64,000 nucleotides of DNA, taken from Brachypterus glaber (lineage: Eukaryota > Arthropoda > Insecta > Coleoptera > Kateretidae). The notes below the pieces were generated by a model, which was not told the DNA's origin, did no database searches, and saw only the letters and a program-made list of their open reading frames with translations. The stretch is taken from assembly GCA_958510825.1 (NCBI GenBank), contig OY294048.1, forward strand, positions 9,255,589 through 9,319,588, written 5' to 3'. This document shows positions 21,397 through 32,003 of this stretch, piece after piece. The position numbers were made by a program, and so were the translations under genes. Position 1 is the stretch's first letter. Every line of letters begins with the position of its first letter.

Positions 21397-23281
21397 CAGA
21401 GCGGTCCAAAAGTTACCCCTTTTAACTTTTGAACCAGTTGAGATATCGACTTCAAATTTGGAACTTTTAAATAAGACAACTTAAACTATCTTTTAGCATA
21501 TATTTAATCCTTTCAGCTCTTAAAATGTGGGCAGGGGGGCATGGGGGCACATTTTTTTAAATGGAAAGGGGGGTCGTGTAATACATCATTTTAAAGCTTA
21601 TAAAAGTCTCCATTTAACTTCATATTTTTAAATTAAAAAAAATTTTCTTGGGTTTAAAATGGGGTTGAAAATGGGTATTAATGTCAAAATTCCTCTAAAA
21701 AAAAACAAATAATTTTTTAAAAATGCCTAATTACATCATAAAAAAATTTTAATTATACTTTTAAACTAATTTTAGTTGACATAAATAAAAATTTATAAAA
21801 AAAAACTTAAAAAATTGAATGTTTTAGCACAAAAAATTAAAAAATCAAAACCTTAAAAAACATTTTTAAAAAAATTAAAAATGTTAGTTTAAATAGAGAA
21901 TTTTATAAGCTTTAAAATGATGTATCACACGACCCCCCTTTCCATTTAAAAAAAGTCCCCCCATGCACCCTGCCCACATTTTAAGAGCTGAAAATATTAA
22001 ATATATGCTAAAAGATAGTTTAAGTTGTCTTATTTAAGAGTTCTAAATTTGAAGTCGATTGTAGTGAAGTGGTTTTTTACTATTAAATATTTTTCTACTA
22101 ATGTAGTCATGTCGAATTCTATCACTAATTTAGTGATGTGGTATATAATTCGGTTATAGCCCAGCAGTTAATTATAACTTTTATTATAACTTACTCAGTT
22201 AGGTTGGCCATACAATCTTCCATCGTATTTAAAGTATACCCGAGCGGAGAATATACTTAACCACTTATCACTTTATTCGGGAGCGGGTATTCTAGGAGAC
22301 GGCGCTTTGGAAACATAAAACGATTTCTTCTTAACTTAAGAATAATATATTAAATAAATGTGAATAAATTCTTCGAGAACATGAAAGATCAATTCTTACT
22401 TCTAAGTCCTATTTCTATGCAAAGCCCTTAAATTCTAATTTCCATTATATATTAGTTTTCCATTAAATACTACTAACTTAAAACATTCTATGTTTGAAAT
22501 CCCAACTATTCGCAATCATTTTCAAATCCCAATTTATTTTCCACATTTTTCTTAGTGTATATTAAAACTGGTTCGTATAAGTCATTTAAATTATTTTACA
22601 AAATATTTTTCAAAGTTAATTAATATTCGTCAAAATTTCTATCAGTGTTCATACTATCAATATTTATAAGTGTCCAAAATTATTTTTATGTCTGATAAAA
22701 CGAGTCTCAAAATTTTTCTAAGTTTAAAAACTATTTTTAATTCAAGAATAAATCTCAAAATTAATTCTCACAGAAACTACATTTTCACTTTTGAAACTGG
22801 CGTGGAGGCAGTCTAACTAAAACTGGATAAAAATGAATCTTTTCCTGAGTTTATATAGCTAATAAGAAGGTCACTAGTTAAATTTATTTGACAATGCTAT
22901 TAGCGCAAAATATCTACAAAGATACCGCGCATATTTAATTACCCCGACAAAAGAGTTTCAGTCTCATCAATTTGCAAACTAATTGCTATTTCTGACATCT
23001 GAAACGATCATTTTAACCATAAATTAAATTTGTATAAACAATTTGGACTACTAGACAACTTTTAAGTTATACCGACAAGAATTACGGAGGAGGGGTCCGA
23101 TGTAATTTAGGTCAAACCGAACTTTACCGAAGCCGAATCTCGTGAAGCCAGATTGTATCATAGCGCAATATTAAAGAAATATTAATTTAAAATTTTAACT
23201 ACATATAAAATATTCGGATCATAACACGATATCTCAACTCGTTCAAAATTTAAATGGGGGGGTGACTTTTGGACCGCACTG
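21397..23281. mobile_element. TA-flanked foldback MITE, copy 1 (split by solo LTR)
   Basis: TA lies at 21395-21396 and 23282-23283. The termini are CAGAGCGGTCCAAAAGT and ACTTTTGGACCGCACTG. The left arm runs to about 21620 and the right arm from about 21895, with matching inverted blocks such as AAGACAACTTAAACTATCTT. The right arm is interrupted at 22060-23226. Once the insert is ignored, it aligns end to end with the 713-bp copy at 52115-52827. TA target and CAGxGCGGTCC ends point to the Tc1/mariner group. Confidence 0.9.
22060..23226. mobile_element. Solo LTR (1,167 bp), TSD CGAT
   Basis: The insert begins TGTAGTGAAGTGG and ends GATCATAACA, the TG...CA termini of a long terminal repeat. It is bounded by CGAT at 22056-22059 and 23227-23230, which is present once (GTCGATATCTC) in the uninterrupted MITE copy at 52771. 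A 4-bp TSD is usual for many Gypsy-group elements and also occurs in others. No internal retroviral-type coding sequence, primer-binding site or second LTR is present, so this is the product of LTR-LTR recombination. AATAAA-type signals lie near 22353-22370. Orientation cannot be set from what I see. Confidence 0.88.
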
Positions 23282-23283
23282 TA

Positions 23284-23689
23284 TATCAGTCTGTTTAAAA
23301 AACTTCACACGCCTGGATAATTTATACACAAATATTAAGAGTGTGTAAACCAATTTGGGGGATTATATCTTTTTCACGAAATGCAAGTTATGTTTAACAT
23401 CGGGTAGTGATTGCAAAAACAAACAGAACCATAGCCAAAGACAAAGTACAAATACCATTATTTACCAAAGATAAACAGTGTGCAATTCGAGCGGCGTAAA
23501 GTGTGCAGTTGTCAACCGTTACGTGGTAGTCTTTGATGACGATACGCCTACTACCATTTTATCCGAGCACGAAAACCTATTTGCTACCAAAGACACGTTT
23601 ACATACTTTTTGATTTTTTTTAATTATGGGGTCAACGCACTGGTTTTGGTCATCGCATCTATTTTGACTGCATAGTGCGGTGGGGTGAG
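23284..23689. other. Interval with an unrecognised 65-codon ORF
   Basis: An ORF at 23478-23675 (plus) has fairly mixed composition, including VVFDDDTPTTILSEHENLFA, which is less A/T-driven than most ORFs here. A neighbouring frame reads IAKDKVQIPLFTKDKQCAIR just upstream, which could mean a frameshifted relic. I recognise no family. Low support. Confidence 0.25.
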
Positions 23690-24015
23690 GCAATGGGGCG
23701 GCTGCCTTGGGGCGCAAATCTTATAAGGCTTTTTACCCACTTAGAATAAATTTAAAGAGCTGACATTTGGTACACATGCTTATCTCCGCTAACAATACAG
23801 TTTAATATAAAATTTGTCCCCCAACTCCCCATCCCTAAAATAAAAAAAAACCCAAAACCTAAAAAACTTGAAAATAATAATAAATCAAGACAAGCTGTTA
23901 AAGATAAAGTCCTTCTATTAATTTCATATTACTTATATATAACTAAAAAGTAGAAAACAAGATATTTATACAACGTTTCAAAAACTGGATTTTTTAAAGA
24001 ACCATTTTTATATCA
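23690..24015 (+). repeat. Dispersed repeat family F, copy 1
   Basis: TTTTTACCCACTTAGAATAA, then GGTACACATGCTTATCTCC and a CCCCAACTCCCC block match 61600-61950 and, inverted, 42385-42540. The stretch AAACAAGATATTTATACAAC near 23955 matches the inverted end of the 61.4-62.1 kb copy. Confidence 0.75.
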
Positions 24016-24496
24016 TAAATCTGTGGGCACTTGATTTTTTTTTGGACTTGATTGCTTGACTTATGTTGAAACTGATGACATTTAAATTCAAACGTCACTT
24101 TGAGCAAGGTTGGCAACCACAAACAGTACCCATATATTTTCATATATAGGGCGTTCCTCTCCAACCAGACAACAATTCTAATTCTATTTATAGCATTGAC
24201 TATTTTACTTAAAAAAAATCTTGTTGGGCTTTAAATAACAAAGCTATAAGTCACACATGATTTATTAATTTTAGGTTAAAAAATTCATTTGTGATAATAA
24301 ACATATTTAAAGTGTATATTTTAATGACATTTATTATTAACAGTATAATTATTTTGTAATTTTTTCATTTTAAATGGTATTTTATCCAAAGACTACATGA
24401 CAGAAAAAAATAAACCTCATATTCGTAATCATCACCCCAAAAAATACCGAAAATACTTTAAATCTAAGACAGTTTCTTTTTATCCAACATTTGCAG

Positions 24497-24589
24497 ACCA
24501 GCTGCTCTGCCTTGCTAAGCTGAAAGGTCCTAAGGTGTATGTTAAACCTATATAGATAGGACCTTTCAGCTTAGAACGGCAGAGCTGGT
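24497..24589. repeat. 93-bp hairpin, copy 1 (pre-miRNA-like shape)
   Basis: TTGCTAAGCTGAAAGGTCCT pairs with AGGACCTTTCAGCTTAGAAC around a loop of about 25 nt. The stem extends outwards through CCAGCTGCTCTGC with GCAGAGCTGG. The copy at 43553-43638 keeps the inner stem but has a different, still self-complementary outer stem. It may be a short MITE or a structured RNA; no evidence of transcription can be seen. Confidence 0.75.
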
Positions 24590-24621
24590 ATAATTTGTAA
24601 TTAATTAGTAATTTATATATA

Positions 24622-25541
24622 TCTTCGGCTTAAAGTGTTAACCTGCTAACTTCACTTTTGGACGAATTATCGTTTTTGATACCGTTCAAAAGAGGGCGCT
24701 TAGTTACACCATCTGCGAAAAATAGGTAACCTTAACCTTTTCCCAAATATAACTTTTTACATGATGCGTTTACCTGGTTACTCCACGCGTTTCAACCGCT
24801 AGTTCGAAAAGCTGCTAACTCCGCCACTTCCAACCATTTTGTGTGGAGAAACGCCAACAAAAAGTGGTGTCGTGAAAGTTTTAAGGCTGTTTAATGGTGG
24901 TTATTTTACTACTACATGATTCTTAAAAAGTAAGTATATTTTTACGTTTTGTGTTACAAAAATATAAAGGTAAAGGTAAAAAGCCATTGGCTGCGTTCAA
25001 TGGAAACACCAAAACTAATTAAAAGTCATCAAATGATAAGTTTTGCTAGCAAACTGCTGAACGGCTAATCACTTGTCACTTGTCACAACCACTATTTGAG
25101 GTTAGAAAGACCCACAAAAAGTACATTCCAGCGCTTTTATAAAATCAATCAAAATTAATCATCTCAAAACGTTGATGATGAATTATTCAGCCATATCTGT
25201 CAATCGAAACTGATCATAGCGTTCAGTAGTGATTTGACAGCTTTCGATGAGTTTTGCTGTTTCCATTGAACGCAGCCAAACTTTACCTAAAACCTGCCAA
25301 CTCATTGATGGAGATTTTCCTCAAAGGTAGAAAACATGCCACCTTCTTTTTAATTCAATAAAAATCAATACAAATCATTTTTTGTAGTTGATAGTTGTTA
25401 AAACCTCTAAAACACGTTAATAAAGAAACGGGATTTTTCATTTTGTTATACAATAATTATAGAAATAATTATAAGGGTTTTTTTTGTCTCCTGTAAAGTT
25501 TGGTCAAAAGGAGTTAGCGGGTTAACACTTTAAGCCGACGA
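24622..25541. mobile_element. Foldback element, about 40-bp TIRs
   Basis: CTTCGGCTTAAAGTGTTAAC with CTGCTAACTTC at the left pairs with GGAGTTAGCGG and GTTAACACTTTAAGCCGACG at the right. The interior is non-coding and contains a second nested inverted-repeat element at 24987-25279. No clear TSD. Confidence 0.75.
24987..25279. mobile_element. Nested MITE (TTGGCTGCGTTC termini)
   Basis: TTGGCTGCGTTCAATGGAAA and CACCAAAAC at the left, and GTTTTGCTG with TTTCCATTGAACGCAGCCAA at the right, form near-perfect terminal inverted repeats. It is 293 bp with no ORF. I find no convincing TSD. Confidence 0.8.
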
Positions 25542-25667
25542 AATTTGCAATAATGATTTTGAATGTACAATTTTATTTTTTTAAATTTTTGAAGGTTGCA
25601 CCTACCCTTCGGTAGGTACACCCCGTCATTCAACTGAGTTATGGTTATGGCCTATTTATATATAGTC

Positions 25668-25775
25668 AGCAAAGTAAAGTAAAGTCATTTTATAAACAAC
25701 ACTGCACATCCATGCCCCAGGCGGGTTTCAAACCTGCGGCCTCGGCACTACAAAGCGAACGCTATCCAGGCAATA
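25668..25775 (-). mobile_element. SINE family 2, 5'-truncated
   Basis: The minus strand contains a B-box-like GCAGGTTTGAAACCCGCC, then TGGGGCATGGATGTGCAG, and ends in a (TAAAG/CTTTA)n tail (25672-25690). The A-box region (TGGATAGCGTTCGC) is only partly preserved. This is a tRNA-derived SINE distinct from family 1. Confidence 0.6.
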
Positions 25776-25779
25776 TGTA

Positions 25780-26479
25780 CAATATGAAAAGCAATTATAT
25801 TAAAATTGTATGGTAAAAGTAATGTTTAAATTAAATAAATTAATAGCAAATGAGTTGTAAAGGTAGCAATATGCTATTCCCAGTGAAATAATACATATTT
25901 AAAGTAATTTTACAAGAAAATTTAATCTAATCAAACATATAATTTGGATTGCAAAGAAACTCGTTAAAATCTAATATAGTTAAACTTATAAGAAAATACT
26001 ATTAGTACTACTGTGCCGTCATAAGCTTAAAATTTTTCGGGATATTTGGCAAAACGGGATAAACCTGTATGCCTCTAATTCCTTATGGAACGAGACAGGC
26101 TATCGGTTAGGTTAGATATAGGGTAACAAATTATTCGTCTAAAATTTTGATTTAAATTCGACTTTTGTATACCCTATGACACTATTCACAGCGCGTAGGC
26201 GCTAGAATAGTATTATACGATATTTCCGAATTTCCCAAAATCGCCAATCTTACTTTGGTAACTTTTGTTTAAAAGCTTTCTCTAGATGTGTGTAACTTTC
26301 CTAAAACTGAATAAAAATCACCAAATATTATTGAAATTTGCACATCAAGAGTTAAAATTAATCTTTTTGTTTTTCATTGCAATTCGGAAAATGTGATTCT
26401 TGTTGACAGCATGGCTTTCTAATAATAAATATTCTCATATAATAAATTAGGTTAAATGTTTTTCAAATTCCTAAATATA
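25780..26479. other. AT-rich interval with one GCGC hairpin
   Basis: The ATTCACAGCGCGTAGGCGCT hairpin at about 26183 is shared with 13226 and 54819. Nothing else recognised. Confidence 0.4.
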
Positions 26480-26858
26480 CTGGGTGAAATTTATTTATGT
26501 CCACTCCCAAAATTAGCATTAATCTTCAATTGATAAAAACGAAACTTTGGTCATTTATATAATTTTATATTGGCTATAAAATAGCGGATTTAATTTTTCT
26601 GTTCCACTTGCGGTTTCGCAGGAAGTGACATAAATATGTTTTTTTTTTAATTCAACACCCTGTAATTTTTTACATATTTGAGTTTGGACATTAAAAAAGA
26701 AACATATTTATGCCACTTCCTGCGAAACCGGAAGTGAAACAAAAAAAAATACGCCATTTTATGGCGAATGTAAAATTATATAAATCACCAATGTTTTGTT
26801 TTTATCGAATGAAGACTAATTTTAATATTTGGGGTGGACAGAAATAAAACTCACCCGG
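26480..26858. mobile_element. TA-flanked foldback MITE, 379 bp
   Basis: TA lies at 26478-26479 and 26859-26860. CTGGGTGAAATTTATTTATG with TCCACTCCCAAAATTAG pairs with TAATTTTAATATTTGGGGTG and ATAAAACTCACCCG. The inner arms pair too (TTGCGGTTTCGCAGGAAGTG with CACTTCCTGCGAAACCGG). The loop near 26665 holds ACACCCTGTA. Tc1/mariner-type target; no ORF. Confidence 0.85.
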
Positions 26859-27263
26859 TATATTTTTTGTTATTAATTTATTAATATCTATATTTTTCGG
26901 GGGAAGGGCGATCGTCCAGCATAAAAAATATAGCAAAGCACCTAAAAAAGCTTAACCTGCTCTACATTTTCGAAACTTGGAGTTAAGGTTTTAAGCTTAT
27001 ACGGCTTTAGTAATGTGTTGCAAATTAATGTGGTTTACCAATTTAATCTAGTAGCTATGTAGATCACATGTTTAGTAACAAAATAACTCATTGGTGTTAG
27101 TCGGATTTATAGGTTATGGTTTCTCTTTATTTTCAACAACTGAGGGATTCTCTTTATCAGATTAAACATAAAACTATTATTTATTTATAAAGTCCCTCTT
27201 TATGTTGTGAAAAATACCATAGTAAAATTATGTGCCAAATTTCAGCTAAAAAGAAGAAAACCA
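26859..27263. other. No recognised feature
   Basis: A/T-rich; nothing supported. Confidence 0.35.
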
Positions 27264-27265
27264 GA

Positions 27266-27433
27266 TGATTTTTAGGATAGAATTGTACTAAAAAATTTTG
27301 TCGAGAAATATAAAAAAAATATATATTTTTTTTATATTTTTTATTTTTTTATATATTTTTATATTTTTTATATTTTTTTATATTTTATATTTCTCGACAA
27401 AATTTTTTAGTACAATTCTAACCTAAAAATCAT
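27266..27433. repeat. 48-bp-arm hairpin with AT-only loop
   Basis: ATGATTTTTAGGATAGAATT through TTTTGTCGAGAAATAT at the left is matched by the inverted sequence ATATTTCTCGACAAAA through AATTCTAACCTAAAAATCAT at the right with one mismatch in about 48. The 75-bp loop is nearly pure A and T, with degenerate TATTTTT repeats. Confidence 0.9.
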
Positions 27434-27752
27434 ACCATGGGTTACAATTTTTACAATTTTTTACATTATTTTCAAGTATAGTATCTAATAATTGCTATTT
27501 TTATAGTAAACCAAAAGCCTGAATGATGTTAGCCTAGACTAACGAAACCCGGGTAGCTTAATAAAAAACACTTTGGAGAAAAGGACCTTATTTTTAATTT
27601 GTATTTACCATAACTATCACTCCCACATAATGGAATTCACCCAAATAATTAATAATTTTTTAGAGATTTAATTTTTTTAACGTTAAAAAATAATCTTACG
27701 AATAACATGCGATTCTTTGGATTGTCGGAAATAATTATCTATTTTTATTTTG
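27434..27752. other. No recognised feature
   Basis: A/T-rich flank of the following LINE; nothing recognised. Confidence 0.35.
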
Positions 27753-28490
27753 AAATTGAAATTGAAATCTTTATTTGTACTACTGCCACCGTAAGATGGA
27801 TATACATTGTCAGATAAACATAATAAATAAAAACACAAATAGACAAATATACAAATAAATAAATAAATAAGTTGACATTAATCTATAGTTATATCTTCTA
27901 AGTACTCTTTGACTGTGTAATAACTTTTATTTGCAAGAAACGCTTTTACCCTATATTTAAATATATTTGGACTACGAATTTGTCTCAAGTAAAGGGGTAG
28001 TTTGTTATACAGGGTGATACCGCTATAGGTTGGAGAGGATCTAAACAATGCAGATTTATGCTTCGGAATAGTCAAAGTTTCACTGTGTCTCGAGACAACG
28101 CCATGCTTTAACTCCGAGTTTTCCTTGGTTAGAAGCAGTGTTTTAAACATATAGATGCGTGGAAGGGTCAATATATTATACTTAGTAAATATTGGCTTGC
28201 AAGACTGCCTAGATTTTAGACCAAACATTAGCCTAATAATGCGCTTCTGCAAAATAAATGCTCTGTTAATAGTAGAAGCATTACCCCACAGAACCACATT
28301 ATAAGTTAAATGACTAAAAACCAATGCATAGTATATATTAATAAGACCCTGAATGTCCAACATGGACTTGACTCGAGAGACAGCGAAAAATGATTTTTTT
28401 TATTTTTTACATACTAGATCTATATGACTGCTGAGTTTGTTGTCAAAGGAAATTATTATTTCGGGGGCGTTGGCTCTCAAATTTAAGTCT
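27753..28490 (-). mobile_element. 5'-truncated CR1/Jockey-type LINE
   Basis: The minus-strand coding sequence (28484 to 27878) is followed by a 125-bp 3' UTR. It includes AATAAATAAATAAG-type A/T repeats and ends, on the minus strand, in ACAAATAAAG then (ATTTCA)n, a 3' end common in insect LINEs. The frame upstream of 28484 is closed, so truncation is near 28490. I could not identify a TSD. Confidence 0.85.
27878..28484 (-). pseudogene. LINE reverse transcriptase C-terminal region, one stop
   Basis: This is the part of a non-LTR retrotransposon ORF2 after the catalytic core. From the upstream edge it reads NKLSSHIDLVCKK, a stop, then KKSFFAVSRVKSMLDIQG and YYALVFSHLTYNVVLWGN, the conserved H-x-x-Y-x-x-x-x-W-G block. 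ILQKRIIRLMFGL and YNILTLPRIYMF follow, and the frame ends at 27878. The single in-frame TAA (28400-28402) lies in an A-rich run; frame is kept on both sides, so it is a point change or a 3-bp-compatible indel. No RNase H domain is present, consistent with CR1/Jockey-type elements. A TACAGGGTG string inside is genuine coding sequence (GITLYNKLP). Confidence 0.87.
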
Positions 28491-28976
28491 TATAATATAA
28501 TAAAATATATTCAATACTTATACTTATTTCCTGATAAAAAGGACATACTGAAAAAAAAAAACGTTTTTTTTTTAATTTCTTAATACATACAAATTTTAAT
28601 GAAACGACGCGGAATTGCTATGCCCTTTGAATTGCGCTATTTAAATCTGCGCAATTTGTGTCTTGCGCTCGCTGTTAATACGAATTTTGCCCCACAGTTT
28701 TAGGACAAGCGTTTCCTTTTGCGCAAAAAAGATAGGTTCCCAAAACAGAAACTATTTACTTAACAGTTTTAATTAATTAGCTTAAGTAAATATTTTAATT
28801 TATATAAGAATTTATGGAAGAGTATTTTTTAGATTATAAAGTAAACACCTAATTTTCAATTAATAAGATTAATTAGATTTAATTTGTTGGACACTTTTAG
28901 GCTCTTATTAAATTCGCTGTTTAACTCTAAAAGTTTTAATAAAAATATATAGAAAGTATTTTTACTCAATTTTACC
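28491..28976. other. No recognised feature
   Basis: A/T-rich; a GC-richer patch near 28600-28700 has no recognisable content. Confidence 0.35.
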
Positions 28977-28980
28977 TTAA

Positions 28981-29259
28981 CCCTTAAGTGCTGTTGTGGG
29001 GTCTAAGCAGACCCCAGACTAAAATAAAAAGCATTGTAAATAGTTCGGATTTTTAATCAACTCTTTGAATTTTGTTTAATTTTTTTGCTTAAATTCATTT
29101 TGTTTTCATCTTTGGTGGTTTTTATGTTCAAGATACTACAAATAAATATTTTTTACATTAATATTGCTTTAATTGTCTTTCCATTTTTACTTCTATGTAA
29201 AAATAAAATGGGGTCCGCTGAAACCCCACAACGTAATATATCACAACACTACTTGAGAG
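28981..29259. mobile_element. piggyBac-type MITE, TTAA target
   Basis: TTAA lies at 28977-28980 and 29260-29263. The termini are CCCTTAAGTGCTGTTGTGGG at the left and CAACACTACTTGAGAG at the right. Subterminal inverted blocks hold GTTGTGGGGTC with AGACCCC, and GGGGTC with ACCCCACAAC. TTAA duplication plus CCCT-like ends are hallmarks of piggyBac elements. It is 279 bp; the ORF 29085-29348 that overlaps its right half is not a transposase. Confidence 0.8.
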
Positions 29260-29263
29260 TTAA

Positions 29264-29885
29264 AGCGCCAATTTTTTACAATAAATACACGGGGTTTGCA
29301 GTCTTTTGTCATAAAATAAAGGGGGTGATTCTACATCACAAAATATGAAAAACCAGATCATAGGTCCGGAAACGAACCCTAAGAGAGTTACAACCCTTTA
29401 AATTTTACTATAAATAAGTTTTTTAATTAATAACTCTGGTACCCTTTGAGCTAAAGCGAAAAAAAAATTATAGGTAAGAGCGGTATAAGACAGACAGACG
29501 GACAGAAATTTTTAACATCCAAAAATTAAAAAAAAAAATATTTTTCTCTCGATTTTAATAACGGGTGTTTTCACCCGTAAAATTAAAGTAAATATCTTTG
29601 TCCAAATTATGTATATGAACCTGCGTACAGTGTGAAATATCTTGGGTTCGAATCCCAGTCGGGTAACAACTTTTTTTGAAAATTTTGAAAACTCGGGCCG
29701 GTCGATGGGTCCGGCCCGAGGGTAATAAACCTAAAATATGGAAATTTAACTTTTTGCCCGTGTATTATACAATATTTTTTATTTGATTGTTACTAATTAT
29801 AATAAATTATTAAAATATACCTTATTTTAAATTTCAAAAAGTATTTCTTATTATTTATCTAGTTATCCATGACAAACTTCTTCAA
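29264..29885. other. Repeat fragments, no gene
   Basis: It holds a family H fragment (about 29320-29385: GGTGATTCTACATCACAAAA), a GACAGACAGACGGACAGA string at 29491, a short hairpin AACGGGTGTTTTCACCCGT at 29561, and the B-box-like relic at 29632. Confidence 0.45.
29629..29660 (+). repeat. tRNA T-arm-like relic
   Basis: TTGGGTTCGAATCCCAGTCG is a perfect tRNA T-stem/loop with box B, followed by GGGTAACA. No A box or matching 5' acceptor strand lies at the right distance upstream, so it is a truncated tRNA pseudogene or SINE head, not a tRNA gene. Confidence 0.4.
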
Positions 29886-29889
29886 TATC

Positions 29890-30375
29890 CAATCAAATTG
29901 CTAAAAAAACAATTGATTCGTTTCTTTTGCGTGCGGTTTCATTTTCAAATTAAAAAATCTATAGCTTGGTGTTTTGATTAATTTCGGTTAAAATGTGTCT
30001 ATTATGAAAATAATACTTCTTAAACCGTTCTAGATATAAATATTATTGAAAAACATTGAAATTGATTTTACAACTGAAATTTTGTGTTTTTAATTTATTT
30101 TAGTGGACGAATACAGATTTATCGGTTAACATATATTTTGAGGTTATGTTATAGAAGAAATTTTGTATGAAATGATTATAACTGAAATCGGGTCAAAAAG
30201 AACAGTGAGTTCAAACCAAAAGTGACCAAAAGTCCATATTTCTTTATAAATATTACATTAAAGATAAAGAATTTTCTTTTAAAAAGCTTAAAAACAACAA
30301 GTTTTAGTTAGTGGGAAAAAAACTCTTTGGCCCTAAGGCCACAAAGTTCAACTTTTCGCCCGTAAAACATGAACA
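29890..30375 (+). repeat. Dispersed repeat family G, copy 1
   Basis: This stretch of about 490 bp is the reverse complement of 58825-59435 with moderate divergence. Shared markers are TGAGGTTATGTTATAGAAGA, TTTCTTTATAAATATTACA, CTAAGGCCACAAAGT and TTTCGCCCG. Non-coding; the superfamily is unknown. Confidence 0.75.
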
Positions 30376-31937
30376 AAAATTGTCGCTTTTAGAATCAATC
30401 GAATAAAAAAAAGTACATAATCCGATTCACAGAGGCAAAACGACTTTGCCGTTGTTTGAATTCAATTTAAATATAAAACCAAAGAAATGACCCAAATGAC
30501 ACATAAACTTGCAAATAACAATTATATACTTCGGTTAGTATTAAAGGCCTAACCGCCTTAAACACCCCTTTTTATCAAAACAGGGAAATTAAAGAGCATC
30601 GCACACTGATGAAAATAATCGAAATTTCGACCAAAACCCTTAAAATATATATAATTAAAATAGATATGTGATTTAGGGACTTCTTATAATTTTTTTGCAA
30701 GGCATCCTCTGAAGTATTGATCTATTTTTTATTTTTTTTTGGTTTGGAGCAGGGAAGGGTCTAAGTTTATCCAGGAAATTTTTTTGAAAAAGATCGTGTT
30801 AAATTACAGGACGGGTCTTATTTCTACGAAATCATTTCGTTAAATTATAGTGGACTTCTGTCGAACTACCACGACAGTAAGTCGTAATAGTTGCTTTACA
30901 GAATGCTACAAAAAAAAATATTTAATTAAATCTTTAGGGCAAAAAAGTGGTAAAGCGGGGCGTAGCTCCCGTACAAAACATTTTTACCCATATGTTTATA
31001 GGAACCTCTTTAAATATTTTCTGATGTAGAATCACCTCTTATATTGACGCTAGTTTAATTGCTACGTATATAAAGTTAACACTTACCTGTAAAACCCCAA
31101 GGTCACATAAAGACCTCACTGAGTTTTATATTAAATGACTAAAGTAAACATGACCACCTTATGGGTCGAAATCCTCGATGATTGAGGGATGAAGATCTAG
31201 TTGACTTCGGAGCCCTAAAATATTTATAATCGTTTTTCTAACTAGGTTAAAATAAATTAAAAAAATAAAATTTAGATTAAATGATTATTTAATAAATAAA
31301 ATAATAAATTAACAAAGTAAAATATATCAATAAAATTTAAATAAAGAATAAATACTAACTTTCTCGAACATGGGTAATAATCCAATTTATATAGAAAACT
31401 TTTTATTGATATATTTATTTTATTCTGAGGCGATTACGATTTAAAATTATTATCATATTTAAAAACAAAAACAATTTTTAATTTTGAACGGTACTTGCCA
31501 TGCCTACTAATACACTATACTGGCAAGTTTTCCTAAGCTTTTGGAAAACTCACAATTTTCAGCAGGCAAGCTCTAAAGCGAGTCTCGGAAAATCTCTACA
31601 TGAGTCTCACTCGTTTATTTAGAATAGACTAACCTAAATTGGTACCTCACAAAAGATATTATTGCAATGGAGATTTCTCCATTTAGAATAGACAGGGACA
31701 AAAGTTCTACCCAAAAAGGATAGAAGTAATATCATCAACATAAAGAAAAAAAAATCTCCTAGGTTTTATGTTGGCTGCACTGTCAGTAACGCCATTTTCT
31801 TTAGCCACTGTCATTGTGTGAGCTGCGTTTGATTTTGTTTTGATTTCAGTTTTTTGTGTTTTTATTGACTATTATAGTACTTTTACGAGTTTTGATATTT
31901 AAATATTGTTTACCAAAGGTAAATTCTTTCTTTATAC
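30376..31937. other. AT-rich interval with one family H copy
   Basis: Family H on the minus strand at about 30955-31050 (GGGGCGTAGCTCCC, TATAGGAACCTC, GATGTAGAATCACC). The stretch 31085-31205 is GC-richer and looks single-copy but has no ORF. Nothing else. Confidence 0.4.
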
Positions 31938-32003
31938 CTTAAATTTAAAGCCTAGGCGAAATTCGTTTGGACTTTTGCAACCCTTGTAAACACATCTTGG
32001 CAT
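31938..32003 (-). CDS. Candidate THAP-like zinc-finger first exon
   Basis: A methionine codon at 32003-32001 in good start context (CCAAAATGC) opens 22 codons beginning MPRCVYKGC and ending FRLGFKFK, followed directly by a splice-donor-like AAG|GTATAA. THAP domains start with exactly this arrangement: M-P-x-C-x4-C, then an aromatic/basic FxF segment, with the second zinc pair C-x2-H some 35-50 residues on. Those ligands would have to lie in a second exon at lower coordinates; I did not find one. THAP domains occur in host transcription factors and in P-element-type and other transposases. It could be a relic exon or a chance match, because only two of four ligands are visible. Confidence 0.35.

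Noticed and set aside
28005..28020. TACAGGGTGATACC as a mariner-type terminus
   Set aside because: It lies inside the LINE coding frame and encodes part of GITLYNKLP, with no partner end.
29629..29660. Intact tRNA gene
   Set aside because: Only a T-arm is present; no A box, anticodon arm or 5' acceptor strand at the correct distance.
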